From CBDEGU01 sp965238045 (lineage in GTDB: Bacteria > Acidobacteriota > Terriglobia > Bryobacterales > UBA6623), in NCBI GenBank assembly GCA_965238045.1, contig CBDEGU010000010.1, forward strand, positions 496,001 through 560,000: 64,000 nt of DNA. The letters run 5' to 3'. The position numbers and the translations under genes were made by a program. Within the stretch, counting starts at the first letter, position 1, and each line of letters starts with the position of its first letter. The notes beneath the pieces were generated by a model, which was not told the origin of the DNA, ran no database searches, and worked only from the letters and a program-made list of their open reading frames with translations. This document shows, one piece after another, positions 19,037 through 28,642 of the stretch.

Positions 19037-20458
19037 CTAGCCCCAAAGTTCGTCGATCGGAGCGTAAATGTCGTTCTCGGCCTCGGGGATGTAGTAGAAG
19101 CCGCGTCCCAGAGGGTCGTCGTCGAGCCGAGTGGTCCAGTTGATTCCCAGGGCCGAGAACATCGTGGCGTCGACATCCTCGGGCCTCACGTTGCGAAAGC
19201 GCGACCATCCGGGCTCGACGGTGAACGAACCGGTTGGATCGGTTGCCCCGATGATCTTGCCGCCCACGACTCCGCCTCCGGCGAAGGCGTAGAACATCTG
19301 CAGGTAGTGGTCGCGACCGTTGCGATCATTGGTGAGCGGGCCGGTTGTGCGGCCAAATTCGCCGGATACGACAACTAGCGTTTCGTCGAGCAGTCCCTCG
19401 GCTTCGAGATCGCTGATGAGAGTCGAGAATCCGGGATCGAACGCTCCGCAGCTAGCATAGAGATTGCTCCCCACGGCGCGGCCATTGACTTCGTTGCGGT
19501 CGTAGATGCCCTGGTGATGGTCCCAGCCGCCGTGAGTGATCTGAATGAAGCGCGTCCCCTGATCGGCCGCGACGATTTTCTTGGCCAGTGCGCAGGCGTT
19601 GCCGAAACTGGTTCCGCCATAGCGCTCGCTTTCCTCCTCGCTGAAACTAAACGCGTCGGTGACTACGGGATTGAACATGAGCTGGCGGGCGCCGTCGTAG
19701 AACTCACCCATCCCGGCCGCGGCGCTTCCCAGTGGAGAGTCCTCTCCGCGCAGGGGGGCGTCGATGGATTGCAGCATGTCCCAGCGGCGGTCAAAGCGGG
19801 CTTGACCGGCGGCGTGTTGGGTGTTGGCGAGGCCGTTGGGCTGGGGGGCTGTTTTGAAGGCGGCGTACTCGGCCGGGAAGTAGCCCACGCCCGGCGCGTT
19901 CTGGGCATTGAGCGCGATAAAGGCGGGGAAGACCTGATCCGGGCGGCGTTCGGGCTCCAAGTGGCGGGCGATGACGCTTCCGGTGTGCGGCGCGATTCTC
20001 CCCAGGGGCGAAGTCGGATTGCGGGCGATCTGGAACCAGGTCTGCGCCAAGTTATGAGCCAGCGCCCAAGCCAGCCCCGAGCGCACGATGGCGAGCTTAT
20101 CTAGAATTCCCGCCGTGCCGGGCAGCAGCCCGGCTGGGAACAGAGTCCCGTTGATCGTCTCAGTGCCGAAATCCTCGGGAGTGACGCCCTCGACGAACTT
20201 ATGGTCAAAGGTGTCAAGGTGGCTGGGCGCGCCGGCCAAGAAAATAAAGATCACCTGCTTGGCGGTACCCTTGGGTTCGACCGTCGCGGCGGCTTTCGCC
20301 TCGCCCGGCATCCAGGGGCCGGCCAGAAAATATCCCGACAGGCCGGCGCTGAGCAACTGGAAGAAGTGCCTGCGGGTTCCGGCAGGACGGTGCCGCATGC
20401 CGACATGGGGGTGGGGGTGCTCCCGGATGAGTTTTTCGAAACGCTCTCGCTCGTTCAT
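19037..20458 (-). CDS. DUF1501 secreted protein
   Basis: 473 residues; ATG at 20458 with AGGAAG a few bases upstream. RRHFFQLLSAG near residue 29 looks like a twin-arginine export signal, usual for DUF1501. The fold is alkaline-phosphatase/sulfatase-like: FLAGAPSHLDTFDHK, then GGWDHHQG near residue 310 and SGEFGRTTGP near 365, with the expected His/Asp metal ligands. Genes of this family almost always follow a DUF1549/DUF1553 gene, as here (31-bp gap). The pair is abundant in planctomycetes and acidobacteria, and its substrate is unknown. Because its partner is interrupted upstream by an IS, expression of this gene may be lost or driven from the IS. Confidence 0.9.
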   Translation of the reverse strand: MNERERFEKLIREHPHPHVGMRHRPAGTRRHFFQLLSAGLSGYFLAGPWMPGEAKAAATVEPKGTAKQVIFIFLAGAPSHLDTFDHKFVEGVTPEDFGTETINGTLFPAGLLPGTAGILDKLAIVRSGLAWALAHNLAQTWFQIARNPTSPLGRIAPHTGSVIARHLEPERRPDQVFPAFIALNAQNAPGVGYFPAEYAAFKTAPQPNGLANTQHAAGQARFDRRWDMLQSIDAPLRGEDSPLGSAAAGMGEFYDGARQLMFNPVVTDAFSFSEEESERYGGTSFGNACALAKKIVAADQGTRFIQITHGGWDHHQGIYDRNEVNGRAVGSNLYASCGAFDPGFSTLISDLEAEGLLDETLVVVSGEFGRTTGPLTNDRNGRDHYLQMFYAFAGGGVVGGKIIGATDPTGSFTVEPGWSRFRNVRPEDVDATMFSALGINWTTRLDDDPLGRGFYYIPEAENDIYAPIDELWG

Positions 20459-20489
20459 TGTCTTCCTCAGTAGTTGAAGATGTCTACCT

Positions 20490-22104
20490 CTAGTAGTTAA
20501 AGATGAAATCGATCTTGTTATAGAGGCTCCACATCAGGTCTTCGGCCGCCTCGGTTCGGTTGCCGCCCGAGAGAGCCGCCAGTCCGGCGGCCCGCTCTTC
20601 GGGCGACGGAAACCGGCTCAGAACCAGTACGTAGAGCGAAGCCACCAGGTTTTCGTCAGGCTGCTCCAGCAATGCCGGCAGGTAGCCCTGGCCAGTATGG
20701 GCGTCGGTGCGATGCAAGACCAGGGAGCTATTCATCATGTGCAGCGCCTGAATAATGGTTGGCTCGGAACTGCGGGAAGTCTCTTCGCGATCACCGCGCA
20801 GAAAGGCATCGAGCAGACTCGACGCGGCCGCCGCGGGTGTTTCCTCGCCATCGCGTTCCCGCCGGCCGCGGGGAGTCCTCTGGACGTCGGGAAACTGCAT
20901 GGCGAAGTTCACCCGGCCAATGGCGCGCGAGATGCCGTAGGACTGGGGGACGCCGCTGGATAGGAGCAGCGCGTCGTGGATCTCCTCCGCGCCCAGCCGC
21001 CGCGGCTGATGACGCGCGAAGAGCGGCTCCCAGCCCGGGTTCCAGTCGCCTTCGTAGCGGGAGGATAGCTGGTAGAGCCGCGAGGTGGCAATCTCGCGCA
21101 TCAGCCATTTCAGGTCGAAGCCGCTGTCGCGAAACTTTTCGGCGAGTTCCTGAAGCAGGCGCGGGTGCGAGGGCTGAATCCGCCAAGGATCGGGCGGGGG
21201 ATTGTCGGGGTCGAGCCGGCCGAGGTCGAACTGGTCGGGCGGTTCGACGATTCCTCGGGAGAAAAATTCGCGCCAGACATAGTTGACGATCACCCGCGAA
21301 AACTGAATATCGGCCGTCAGCAACCTTCCGATGGCTTCGCGGCGCGTCTCGCCGCCCAGGGGCGTGCCGCCGCCGAAAGGATAGACCGGATCGACGACGG
21401 TCTCGGCGCCATGTTCGGCGGGGAGCCGTTCGGGCCGGTTGCCGGTGGTGGTGTCGAGGCTGTACTCACCGCCCTCCCGGATGCGGGCCGCCTGGGCGTC
21501 GGTAATATCGAAGACCGTCCACCACCTGGGTCGCACTCGCTCTTCGCCCTCGGGCGGCGGCGGAATGCGGCGCGGCCGGCGCAGGCCGGTGCGGGCGAAA
21601 AAGGCGGAGAGTTGCCAAACCTCGGAGCGGTTCGCCTGGCCCCCCCACACACTGAGCGAGTCCAGACGTCCGGACCCGTCGTGACACAGGATGCAGTCCA
21701 TGTGCGCGATGCCGAGAAAGTCACGAGCCAGATTCACCGTCATCGTGTCGTAGGTGTCATGGATGGGCCCTCCGCGAGTCAGCGCGCCCACAATGTAACT
21801 CGCGGGTGTCGGAGCGACCGGGTTGCCTTCGTAGTCGTTGATGATGCTGAGATACTGCTCGTAGCTTGAAAACTCTTCGGGGTAGGTTCTGCCGTCGCTC
21901 GTGCCCGCCGAGGCGAGCATCTCGCGAGCCATCTGGTCGTAGGGCTTGTTCTCACGCAGAGAATCGCGCAAATACAGATGGAAGGCATCGCGGCCGTTGG
22001 GATAGCGGTTCACCTGCGCCGTTACGGTCGTATTGCGGAAGAGGTCTCCGAAGAACATGGCCCAGCGGTCGGCCCACTGAGGAGTCGTCAGCAGCCGGTC
22101 GATC
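20490..22104 (-). pseudogene. DUF1549/DUF1553 protein, C-terminal part cut off by an IS
   Basis: The conserved frame begins right at the IS junction with IDRLLTTPQWADRW and runs to a stop at 20490 (about 535 residues). DILCHD-type CILCHDGSG and IVNYVWREFFSRGIVEPPDQF match DUF1549 and the DUF1553 domain that follows. The roughly 28 residues upstream in the same open frame are read from IS DNA and are not part of the protein. Removing the IS and one 8-bp target copy rejoins this part in frame with the N-terminal part at 23553-24084. The gene was therefore intact before the insertion. Confidence 0.9.
22097..22104. repeat. Target-site duplication, left copy
   Basis: GGTCGATC, identical to 23553-23560, flanks the IS256-family element. 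Eight to nine bp is the usual duplication length for IS256. Confidence 0.9.
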
Positions 22105-23552
22105 GAGATTGTCCCGAATCTAGTTGAAGGTGGAAGGGCGGCGGTTCTCAAGCCCGGTTCTCTGAGAGAATCGAGCAAACCTTTCACCACAAAGGAGAAC
22201 CGCCGTGAAGAAACGATATCACATTCTGGATTCCGCGAAGCAACAGCCAGTCAGCCCCAACGACCTCACCCGCCTGCTCAGCCAAAACTCCCAACTCATG
22301 CTGCCCTTGGTTGAACTGGTCGAGCAGTGCCGCGGAGCCGTCGACGAGGTTATCGACGTCACCGGCCGCGCCGCCATTCAAGCCGTGCTGGAACTGTCGG
22401 CGCAGCAAGTTACCGGTGGAAAACTTTCCCAGCCCGGCAAGAAGCGCCGCGGCGATGTGGTCCGCTGGGGCCGCCAGCCCGGTCGCGTCAAGCTCAGCAA
22501 CCGCAAACTGCGCGTCAGCAAACCCAGACTGCGCAAACGCTCCGGCGGCGAGGTCAAAGTGCCCGCTTACGAAGCGATGCAGGACGACGAACGCCTCGGC
22601 GCGCGCATGCTCGACATTCTGATGAAGGGCGTCTCGACGCGCAACTATGCCGGGGTGATTGGCGCAATGGCCGGCACGGCCGGGGTGTCGAAATCCGCCG
22701 TCAGCCGGGAGGCAGTCGAGGCCGCCGAAAAGAGCATCGACGAAGTGCTCACGCGGCGCCTGGATGAGTTGGATCTGCTGGTGATCTACGTGGACGGTTT
22801 GATCTTCGCAGATCATGTAGTGCTTGCAGCGGTGGGCGTAGACCGTCAGGGCAACAAACATGTGCTGGGATTGCAGCACGCCGCCACTGAGAGCACAGCC
22901 GCCGCCGAAGACTTGCTGAGGGGCATGGTCGAGCGGGGAGTATCGACGGAGAAAAACAGGCTCTTCGTGCTCGATGGATCGAAGGCCCTGCGGGCGGCGG
23001 TGCGGCGGGTCTTCGGCAAAGTTCCGGTGCAGCGCTGCCGTGCTCACAAGCTGCGCAATGTCGTCGAGCGGCTGCCTAAGGCCGAGCGCGATCAGGCCAA
23101 AGCGGCGATCCGGGCCGCCTGGCGGCTGGGAGCCCAAGATGGACAAGCGCGGCTGGAGAAGCTAGCCCAGTGGTACGAGGGTGACTGGCCCGAGGCGGCG
23201 GTGAGTTTGCGCGAAGGCATGGAGGAGTGTTTCACCATCAACCGCCTGGGTGCGCCGCCGTCGCTGCATCGCTGCCTGGCGACGACGAACATCGTCGAGT
23301 CTCCTAACGCCGGGGTGCGGCGGAGAACGCGGCGAGTGACCCGCTGGAAGGACGCGGCCATGGTGTGTCGCTGGGCCACGGCTGCATTCCTCGATACCGA
23401 GAAAAGCTTCCGCAAGATCATGGGTTACAAGGATCTGTGGATGCTCGACGCCATCCTCAATCCGGCCAAGGCCACAGCAGCAAAGGCTGCCTAGTACAAT
23501 GCTCTTTTACGCCGCCGCCCTACAAACCCTCAACTACGATTGGGACACTCTC
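22105..23552 (+). mobile_element. Complete IS256-family insertion sequence, 1448 bp
   Basis: Imperfect terminal inverted repeats of about 40 bp at 22105-22144 and 23512-23552, starting GAGATTGTCCC and GAGAGTGTCCC and both ending AGGGCGGCGG. One transposase gene fills the element. An 8-bp duplication GGTCGATC lies on both sides. It has inserted into a DUF1549/DUF1553 gene, opposite to that gene's direction. Clean ends and an intact transposase suggest a recent, possibly active, insertion. Confidence 0.93.
22205..23494 (+). CDS. IS256-family (mutator-type) transposase
   Basis: 429 residues; GTG start with AAAGGAG seven bases upstream. The DDE catalytic set is visible: first Asp in VIYVDGLIFAD (about residue 198), second in LFVLDGSKALRAAV (about 260), and Glu in NIVESPNAGVRRR (about 365). 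CRAHKLRNVVERLP between the last two is the typical IS256 C-x2-H region. There is no sign of truncation or frameshift. Confidence 0.93.
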   Translation: MKKRYHILDSAKQQPVSPNDLTRLLSQNSQLMLPLVELVEQCRGAVDEVIDVTGRAAIQAVLELSAQQVTGGKLSQPGKKRRGDVVRWGRQPGRVKLSNRKLRVSKPRLRKRSGGEVKVPAYEAMQDDERLGARMLDILMKGVSTRNYAGVIGAMAGTAGVSKSAVSREAVEAAEKSIDEVLTRRLDELDLLVIYVDGLIFADHVVLAAVGVDRQGNKHVLGLQHAATESTAAAEDLLRGMVERGVSTEKNRLFVLDGSKALRAAVRRVFGKVPVQRCRAHKLRNVVERLPKAERDQAKAAIRAAWRLGAQDGQARLEKLAQWYEGDWPEAAVSLREGMEECFTINRLGAPPSLHRCLATTNIVESPNAGVRRRTRRVTRWKDAAMVCRWATAAFLDTEKSFRKIMGYKDLWMLDAILNPAKATAAKAA

Positions 23553-23560
23553 GGTCGATC
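23553..23560. repeat. Target-site duplication, right copy
   Basis: GGTCGATC, identical to 22097-22104. Confidence 0.9.
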
Positions 23561-24084
23561 GCCTGGGTTCGCTTGCCGCCCGAGGTATCTGAGAGGAACG
23601 AGAGCACCTCATCGGCGGTGGGAATACGGCCAGTGAGGTCGAGCGTTACACGGCGAAGAAACTCGCTGTCGATCGTTCGCGGGGCGGGCGCGACGCCTTC
23701 GGTGGCCATTGCGGCGAAGGTATAACGGTCGATGAAACCGTCGCGCGCCAGCATCCTGGTGCTTGCCGAGCGGCTTCGTCCCGACAACAGTGTTCTGGCG
23801 GGGCTCGCGGCCGCGCCGTTCGTGCTCAGCGACGAGGACGGCCAGAGGGCCTGCGACCCGGCGGCGATCGCGCTTTCGAGAATCTTTTCACGCTGGGCCG
23901 TAAAGAAACTGCATTCCGCATGAGGTACGCCGACATCGGTGACCTCGGTTTCGAGTTCCCATGGATTTTCGAGTTCCTGTGGCTCGGCGGCGCGGAGCGG
24001 CCAAACACTCGGCGGCGCTGCGATCGCCAGCCACAAGCATCCCGCGACACACCACCCTAATAGCGATTTGTACGTTCGTCTCAT
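23553..24084 (-). pseudogene. DUF1549/DUF1553 protein, N-terminal part cut off by an IS
   Basis: Starts at ATG 24084 (MRRTYKSLLGWCV) or an ATG 33 bp further upstream. A signal peptide of about 30 residues precedes AAEPQELENPW. The N-terminal DUF1549 block FLRRVTLDLTGRIPTADEVLSFLSD is intact up to KRTQAIDR, where the IS interrupts. The predicted fragment ends nine codons into the IS. An unusual spacer between the signal peptide and the domain is rich in Ser/Arg/Ala (SGRSRSASTR). Confidence 0.88.
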
Positions 24085-24513
24085 TCGTTTCTCTCTGGCG
24101 GACTTATTCTCACCCATATGTTCTCATCGGCGGCCAGCCTGGAGGCAGGGTTTCGAGCCCCCCGATCTGACGCCGTTCAGTTGAGCCTGATTACTGAAAC
24201 CCCCGTCCCTGGCAAAAGTTGCGCGGCGGGAAAAGACGGGCCATCCGCAGAGCTCACGGCACCGCCAGCCATCGGCGCTTCCCGAGGTCTTTTAGGGTGC
24301 CGGCCGGGTCTTCGGGCAATAGCCGGCCGCCACTTCTAGCGCGACTTCTGGGCCACCGGGGGGTTGGAATATCATGTACGATGTTAAGATCTTACCGGTG
24401 TTGTCCGCCACGGCGTCTCGTCTCTAGTATCCCGGCCCGGCGGCAGCCATATTTCCCATTGCGTGGTATTTGGTGCTTGACTGATGCCATTGGCAGACCT
24501 TCGGTGTTTACAC
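24085..24513. other. Divergent intergenic region
   Basis: About 430 bp between the divergent DUF1549 gene and the TIGR03437-type gene. No protein-like frame. It must hold both promoters, but none is convincing enough to name. Confidence 0.5.
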
Positions 24514-26339
24514 ATGAAACATTTCACTCGCATCTTGCTTACTCTGTGCTTGCCGGGCTTGTTCTGGCCAGCGAGCGCGCCCGCGCAGACGCTCGGCGAT
24601 GAGTCGCTGAGCGGCGACTATCACTTCGTTCATTTGCTGGTGTCGGTTTCGCTCGACCAGACGGTGACCGATGCCCGCAACCTCGGCGGAACCATCACCT
24701 TCGACGGCGCCGGCGGATTCACCTACAGCGGACGGCTGGGAAGCGGGGCGGGCGCGCCGGCGCCGTCCATGGGCGCGGGAGTCTACTCGGTGCAGTCGAA
24801 CGGATTCGTAACCCTTACCAACCCGATCGCCGGAGGACTAGAGCTCAACGCCCGGCTCGGCGAGGGTTCCGAGGCGCTGATCGGCTCATCGACCGAAGCA
24901 GCCGACGGCTCGGCGGATCTGTTTATCGCGATCAAGGCGCCGCCAGGAACGGCTAGCAGCGGAACTTTGAGCGGCGCCTACACCGGCTCGACGCTGGCGT
25001 TTCCCGGCGGCTCCGACGCCTCGATCACCACCGCGCTGCTGCGAATGCAGGCCAACGGGGCGGGCGCTTTCACGGCCCTCACCGTGCGCGGGCACGCGAC
25101 CAACGTCGCGCAAGATACGAACTCGGAGGAGAACACCGCGGCCGCCACCTACACGCTGGGCGGCGACGGCAGGGGCACGGCGGCACTCGGCCAAGGGGCG
25201 GCGCTATTCTCCGGCGCTCGGGATATCTTTATTTCCGCCAACGGCAACTACCTCATCGGCCACTCCACCGAGGACGGAGGCCGGGAGATCTTCGTGGCCG
25301 TTAGAAATTTGAGCGACACGGCCAGCGACGCGGACTGGAACGGCACTTACTGGTTTGCCGAGATGATCATCGACCCGGCGTTTCAGAGCTTCACCAGCGC
25401 GATCGGCGGCTTGTCGTCACTGGGCGCGTCGGTGGCGACGATCTCCGAGCGCGTTCTCAGTGACGGCTTTTCGAGCGATTTCAGCACCGTGAACAACTAC
25501 GAAGTGAACGCCGACAGTACAGGGGCGCGCAAATCAGCGGCCTGGGCTTCCTCAGCCCCTTTCACGGAATCTTCATCGCCATTCGCATGCCCTCGCTCTC
25601 GGAGCCCGGCGTTTTCTTGCACCCGCTCGGCGTGGTCAATGGCGCCTCGTTCGCGCCTCCTACTTTCCCCATTGCCGCCGGAACGATCGTTTCGCTGTTT
25701 GGCGCGGGCATGGCGCCGGACGGAACTTCGGTGCTGGCCGGCACGACACCGCTGCCGGTGATACTGGCGGGAGTTTCGATAACCGTGAATGGCGCGGCCG
25801 CCCCGCTGTTTTTCGTCTCACCCGGGCTCATCAACATCCAGGTTCCCTTCGCCTCCGCCGGAGCCTCGGCGACCATTGTAGTGACGAACAACGGCACGGA
25901 GTCGAATGTAGTGACAACACCGCTGGCGGCGACGAGCCCGGGCATATTCACGGCGAGTCAGAACGGGCTGGGCAGGGGGATCATCGTCCACGCCGCTGAT
26001 TTCCGCCTGGTCACTGAGCAGGACCCGGCCATGCCTGGCGAGTTCATCGCCATCCTGCTAACCGGCCTCGGAGCCGTAGATCCGCCGGTCGAAGACGGTG
26101 TTCCTTCGCCATCGGTGGAACCGCTGGCCCGCACGACCGACGGCAATATCCGTGTATTGTTCGGATTCGAGGCTCTGGACGGACAAATCACGTTTTCCGG
26201 GGCCGCACCGTTTTTCGTCGGGCTGTATCAGATCAACGTTCTCGTCCCAGATCTGCTGACGGTCGGCTCTGGCGTGCCCATCGCGATCGTGACCACCAAC
26301 GCGGTTTCGGACTTTGCCACCATCCCGGTCGCGTTCTAG
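24514..26339 (+). CDS. Secreted protein with TIGR03437-like C-terminal domain (frameshifted)
   Basis: Starts at ATG 24514 with a signal peptide ending near ASAPAQ. The N-terminal part repeats a beta-rich unit beginning LSGDYHFV, LSGAYTGS and WNGTYWFAE. After NADSTGA (about 25520) the frame is lost; in another frame the protein continues QISGLGFLSPFHGIFIAI, then VVNGASFAPPTFPIAAGTIV and GLYQINVLVP, which is the C-terminal domain typical of Solibacter-type acidobacteria. One extra G in GGGG at about 25521-25524 repairs the frame, giving about 608 residues. Probably a secreted or surface protein of unknown role. The C-terminal domain is one of the best clues to the host. Confidence 0.8.
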
Positions 26340-26439
26340 GCGATTTTCTCCGGCGACGCCTCGGTTTTCCGCGAAACGTGGAAGAGGCCGAGTTTCCGGT
26401 ACAATCAAATCCTGATTCGCTCTTTGCGGCGACCCCGGC

Positions 26440-27285
26440 ATGCGGCATATTCTTTCCACTCATCTTTTTGTCCAGCACCGTCTCACCGTCGCCCTTCTCG
26501 ATCGAATCCAACGCAGCGGCCTTGGAGAAATCGAGTTATTCTGCGCTCGGCAGCACCTGGACTACCATAACCCGAGCCAAATCGCCGAACTCAAGCACTG
26601 GTTCAATGACTCGGAACTCAAGGTGCATTCGATGCACTCCCCGATGTTTAGCGATGATATTTGGGGACGTTCCGGCCCACAGTCGGTTCTCTCACTGACC
26701 GAGAAATCGAAGATAAAGCGCATCGTCGTCACCGATGAGATCAAGAGAGCGGTCGAGATCGCCGACACCGTTCCGTTCCGCTATCTGATTCAGCATATTG
26801 GCGTCCCGGACGAGGAGTACGAACTCGGCAAGATCGACGCCGCGTTCAACTGCCTCGATGAGATCGTGGTTTTCGCAAAACAGCTCGATGTGGAAGTCTT
26901 GCCTGAAAACATCCCCAATGAATTCTCCTCCGCCCAGCGGCTGCGGTCCTTCTTGGACACCACGCATCTGCCGCTGCACCTCTGCTTTGACACCGGCCAC
27001 GCCCACCTCAATGGCGGCGTGGAAAAAGAATTTCTGCTAATGAAAGACTTGATCCGCTCCACGCACGTTCACGACAACGACGGCGAGAGCGACTCCCATC
27101 TTTTCCCCCTGGTGGACAACCCGATGCAGGGTGAAGAGGGGACGATGGACTGGACGGAAACGATGACCTTGCTGCGGTCGATCGAGCAGCAGGCTCCCTT
27201 GCTGCTGGAATTGCGTGAAGACCCCGAAATGGAGAATCCGCTCGACGAGGTCCGGCGCACCTTCGACCGGCTGGAGAGTTGTTAG
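26440..27285 (+). CDS. Sugar phosphate isomerase/epimerase family TIM barrel
   Basis: 281 residues from ATG 26440 (MRHILSTHLFVQHRL). The xylose-isomerase-like barrel shows IELFCARQHLDYH, KVHSMHSPM, EVLPENIPNEF, LCFDTGHAHLNGG and STHVHDNDGESDSHL, giving the Glu/His/Asp metal ligands. Reactions in this family include sugar epimerisation and isomerisation; the substrate cannot be told. Its stop codon is directly followed by the asnS start (zero gap), so the two are cotranscribed. Confidence 0.87.
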   Translation: MRHILSTHLFVQHRLTVALLDRIQRSGLGEIELFCARQHLDYHNPSQIAELKHWFNDSELKVHSMHSPMFSDDIWGRSGPQSVLSLTEKSKIKRIVVTDEIKRAVEIADTVPFRYLIQHIGVPDEEYELGKIDAAFNCLDEIVVFAKQLDVEVLPENIPNEFSSAQRLRSFLDTTHLPLHLCFDTGHAHLNGGVEKEFLLMKDLIRSTHVHDNDGESDSHLFPLVDNPMQGEEGTMDWTETMTLLRSIEQQAPLLLELREDPEMENPLDEVRRTFDRLESC

Positions 27286-28602
27286 ATGGCCGAGGGGGCG
27301 GTGCCCATACGCATCGCTCAGGCCTCGAAATTCGACGGCCGGAGAGTCCACCTGCGGGGCTGGCTGCACAACCTTCGCCGCTCGGGTAAGATCCTTTTCC
27401 CCACCTTCCGCGACGGCTCCGGGTTCATGCAGGGCGTTGTCGTCAAGGCCAGCGCCGGACCAGAAGTCTTCGAGCGCTGCCGCCACCTGACCCATGAGTC
27501 GTCGCTAGAGGTGACCGGGTCGCTGCGCAAGGAACCTCGCGCGCCGGGAGGTTATGAGATTGAAGTCAGCGGCCTGACGGTTGTGCAGCAGGTCGCGGCT
27601 GAGGATCCCTTCCCGATCACGCCCAAGGAACACGGCATCGATTTCTTGATGGACCGGCGTCATCTCTGGCTGCGCAGCCGCCGGCAGCACGCGATTCTCC
27701 GCGTCCGGCACGCGGTCGTTCGAGCGGTCCGCGACTACTTCGACGACAACGGCTTCACGCTGGTCGATACACCGATTCTCACGCCCGCGGCTTGCGAAGG
27801 CACGACGGCGCTGTTCGAGGTGCCTTATTTTGACTACGGTACGGCCTATCTCACCCAGTCGGGCCAGTTGTACAACGAAGCGACAGCCGCGGCGCTGGGC
27901 AAGACCTATTGCTTTGGGCCGACCTTCCGTGCCGAAAAGTCAAAGACTCGCCGCCACCTCACCGAGTTCTGGATGGTCGAACCCGAGATGTTCTACGCCG
28001 AGCTGGACGACATCATGGCCTTGGCCGAGGATTTCTTGGAGTACGTCGTCCAGCGTGTCATCGGCGAGAAGGCCCCGGAATTAGAGATCCTCGAGCGCGA
28101 CACTGCGAAGCTCGGGCAAGTGAAGAAACCGTTCCCGCGCATCAGCTACGACGAGGCGGTCCGGCGGCTCGAGAAGAAGGGCAGCAAGATCAAGTGGGGA
28201 GGCGATTTCGGCGGCGCCGATGAAACACTCTTGAGCAAGGACTTCGACCGGCCCGTGATGGTGCACCGCTTTCCGATGGCCATCAAGGCGTTCTATATGC
28301 AGCCCGATGCCGAACGTCCCGAGCTGGCCTTGGGCATGGACGTGCTTGCGCCGGAAGGCTACGGAGAAATCATCGGCGGCGGTCAGCGGGTGCATGACTA
28401 CGATCTGCTGGCCGGGAAATTGGAAGAACACAAGCTGCCCCGCGAAGCCTTTGACTGGTACCTTGACTTGCGCAAGTACGGCACGGCGCCGCACGGCGGG
28501 TTCGGCATGGGCATCGAGCGCTGTGTGGCCTGGATTTGCGGGCTGGACCATGTGCGCGAGACGATCGCCTTTCCGCGCATGCTGTATCGCCTGACGCCGT
28601 AG
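27286..28602 (+). CDS. asnS: Asparaginyl-tRNA synthetase
   Basis: 438 residues, the usual length. N-terminal OB-fold anticodon-binding domain (VHLRGWLHNLRRSGKI), then a class II core: motif 2 FRAEKSKTRRHLTEFWMVE and motif 3 HGGFGMGIERCVAWICG near the C-terminus. It charges tRNA-Asn with asparagine in the cytosol. AsnRS and AspRS are related, but the FRAEKSKTRRHLTEFW block and the AsnRS length favour AsnS. Begins directly after the sugar isomerase gene. Confidence 0.93.
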   Translation: MAEGAVPIRIAQASKFDGRRVHLRGWLHNLRRSGKILFPTFRDGSGFMQGVVVKASAGPEVFERCRHLTHESSLEVTGSLRKEPRAPGGYEIEVSGLTVVQQVAAEDPFPITPKEHGIDFLMDRRHLWLRSRRQHAILRVRHAVVRAVRDYFDDNGFTLVDTPILTPAACEGTTALFEVPYFDYGTAYLTQSGQLYNEATAAALGKTYCFGPTFRAEKSKTRRHLTEFWMVEPEMFYAELDDIMALAEDFLEYVVQRVIGEKAPELEILERDTAKLGQVKKPFPRISYDEAVRRLEKKGSKIKWGGDFGGADETLLSKDFDRPVMVHRFPMAIKAFYMQPDAERPELALGMDVLAPEGYGEIIGGGQRVHDYDLLAGKLEEHKLPREAFDWYLDLRKYGTAPHGGFGMGIERCVAWICGLDHVRETIAFPRMLYRLTP

Positions 28603-28642
28603 GAAACTCGCGGTCCGTAGTGGCGCGCGCCTCCGTTAGAAT

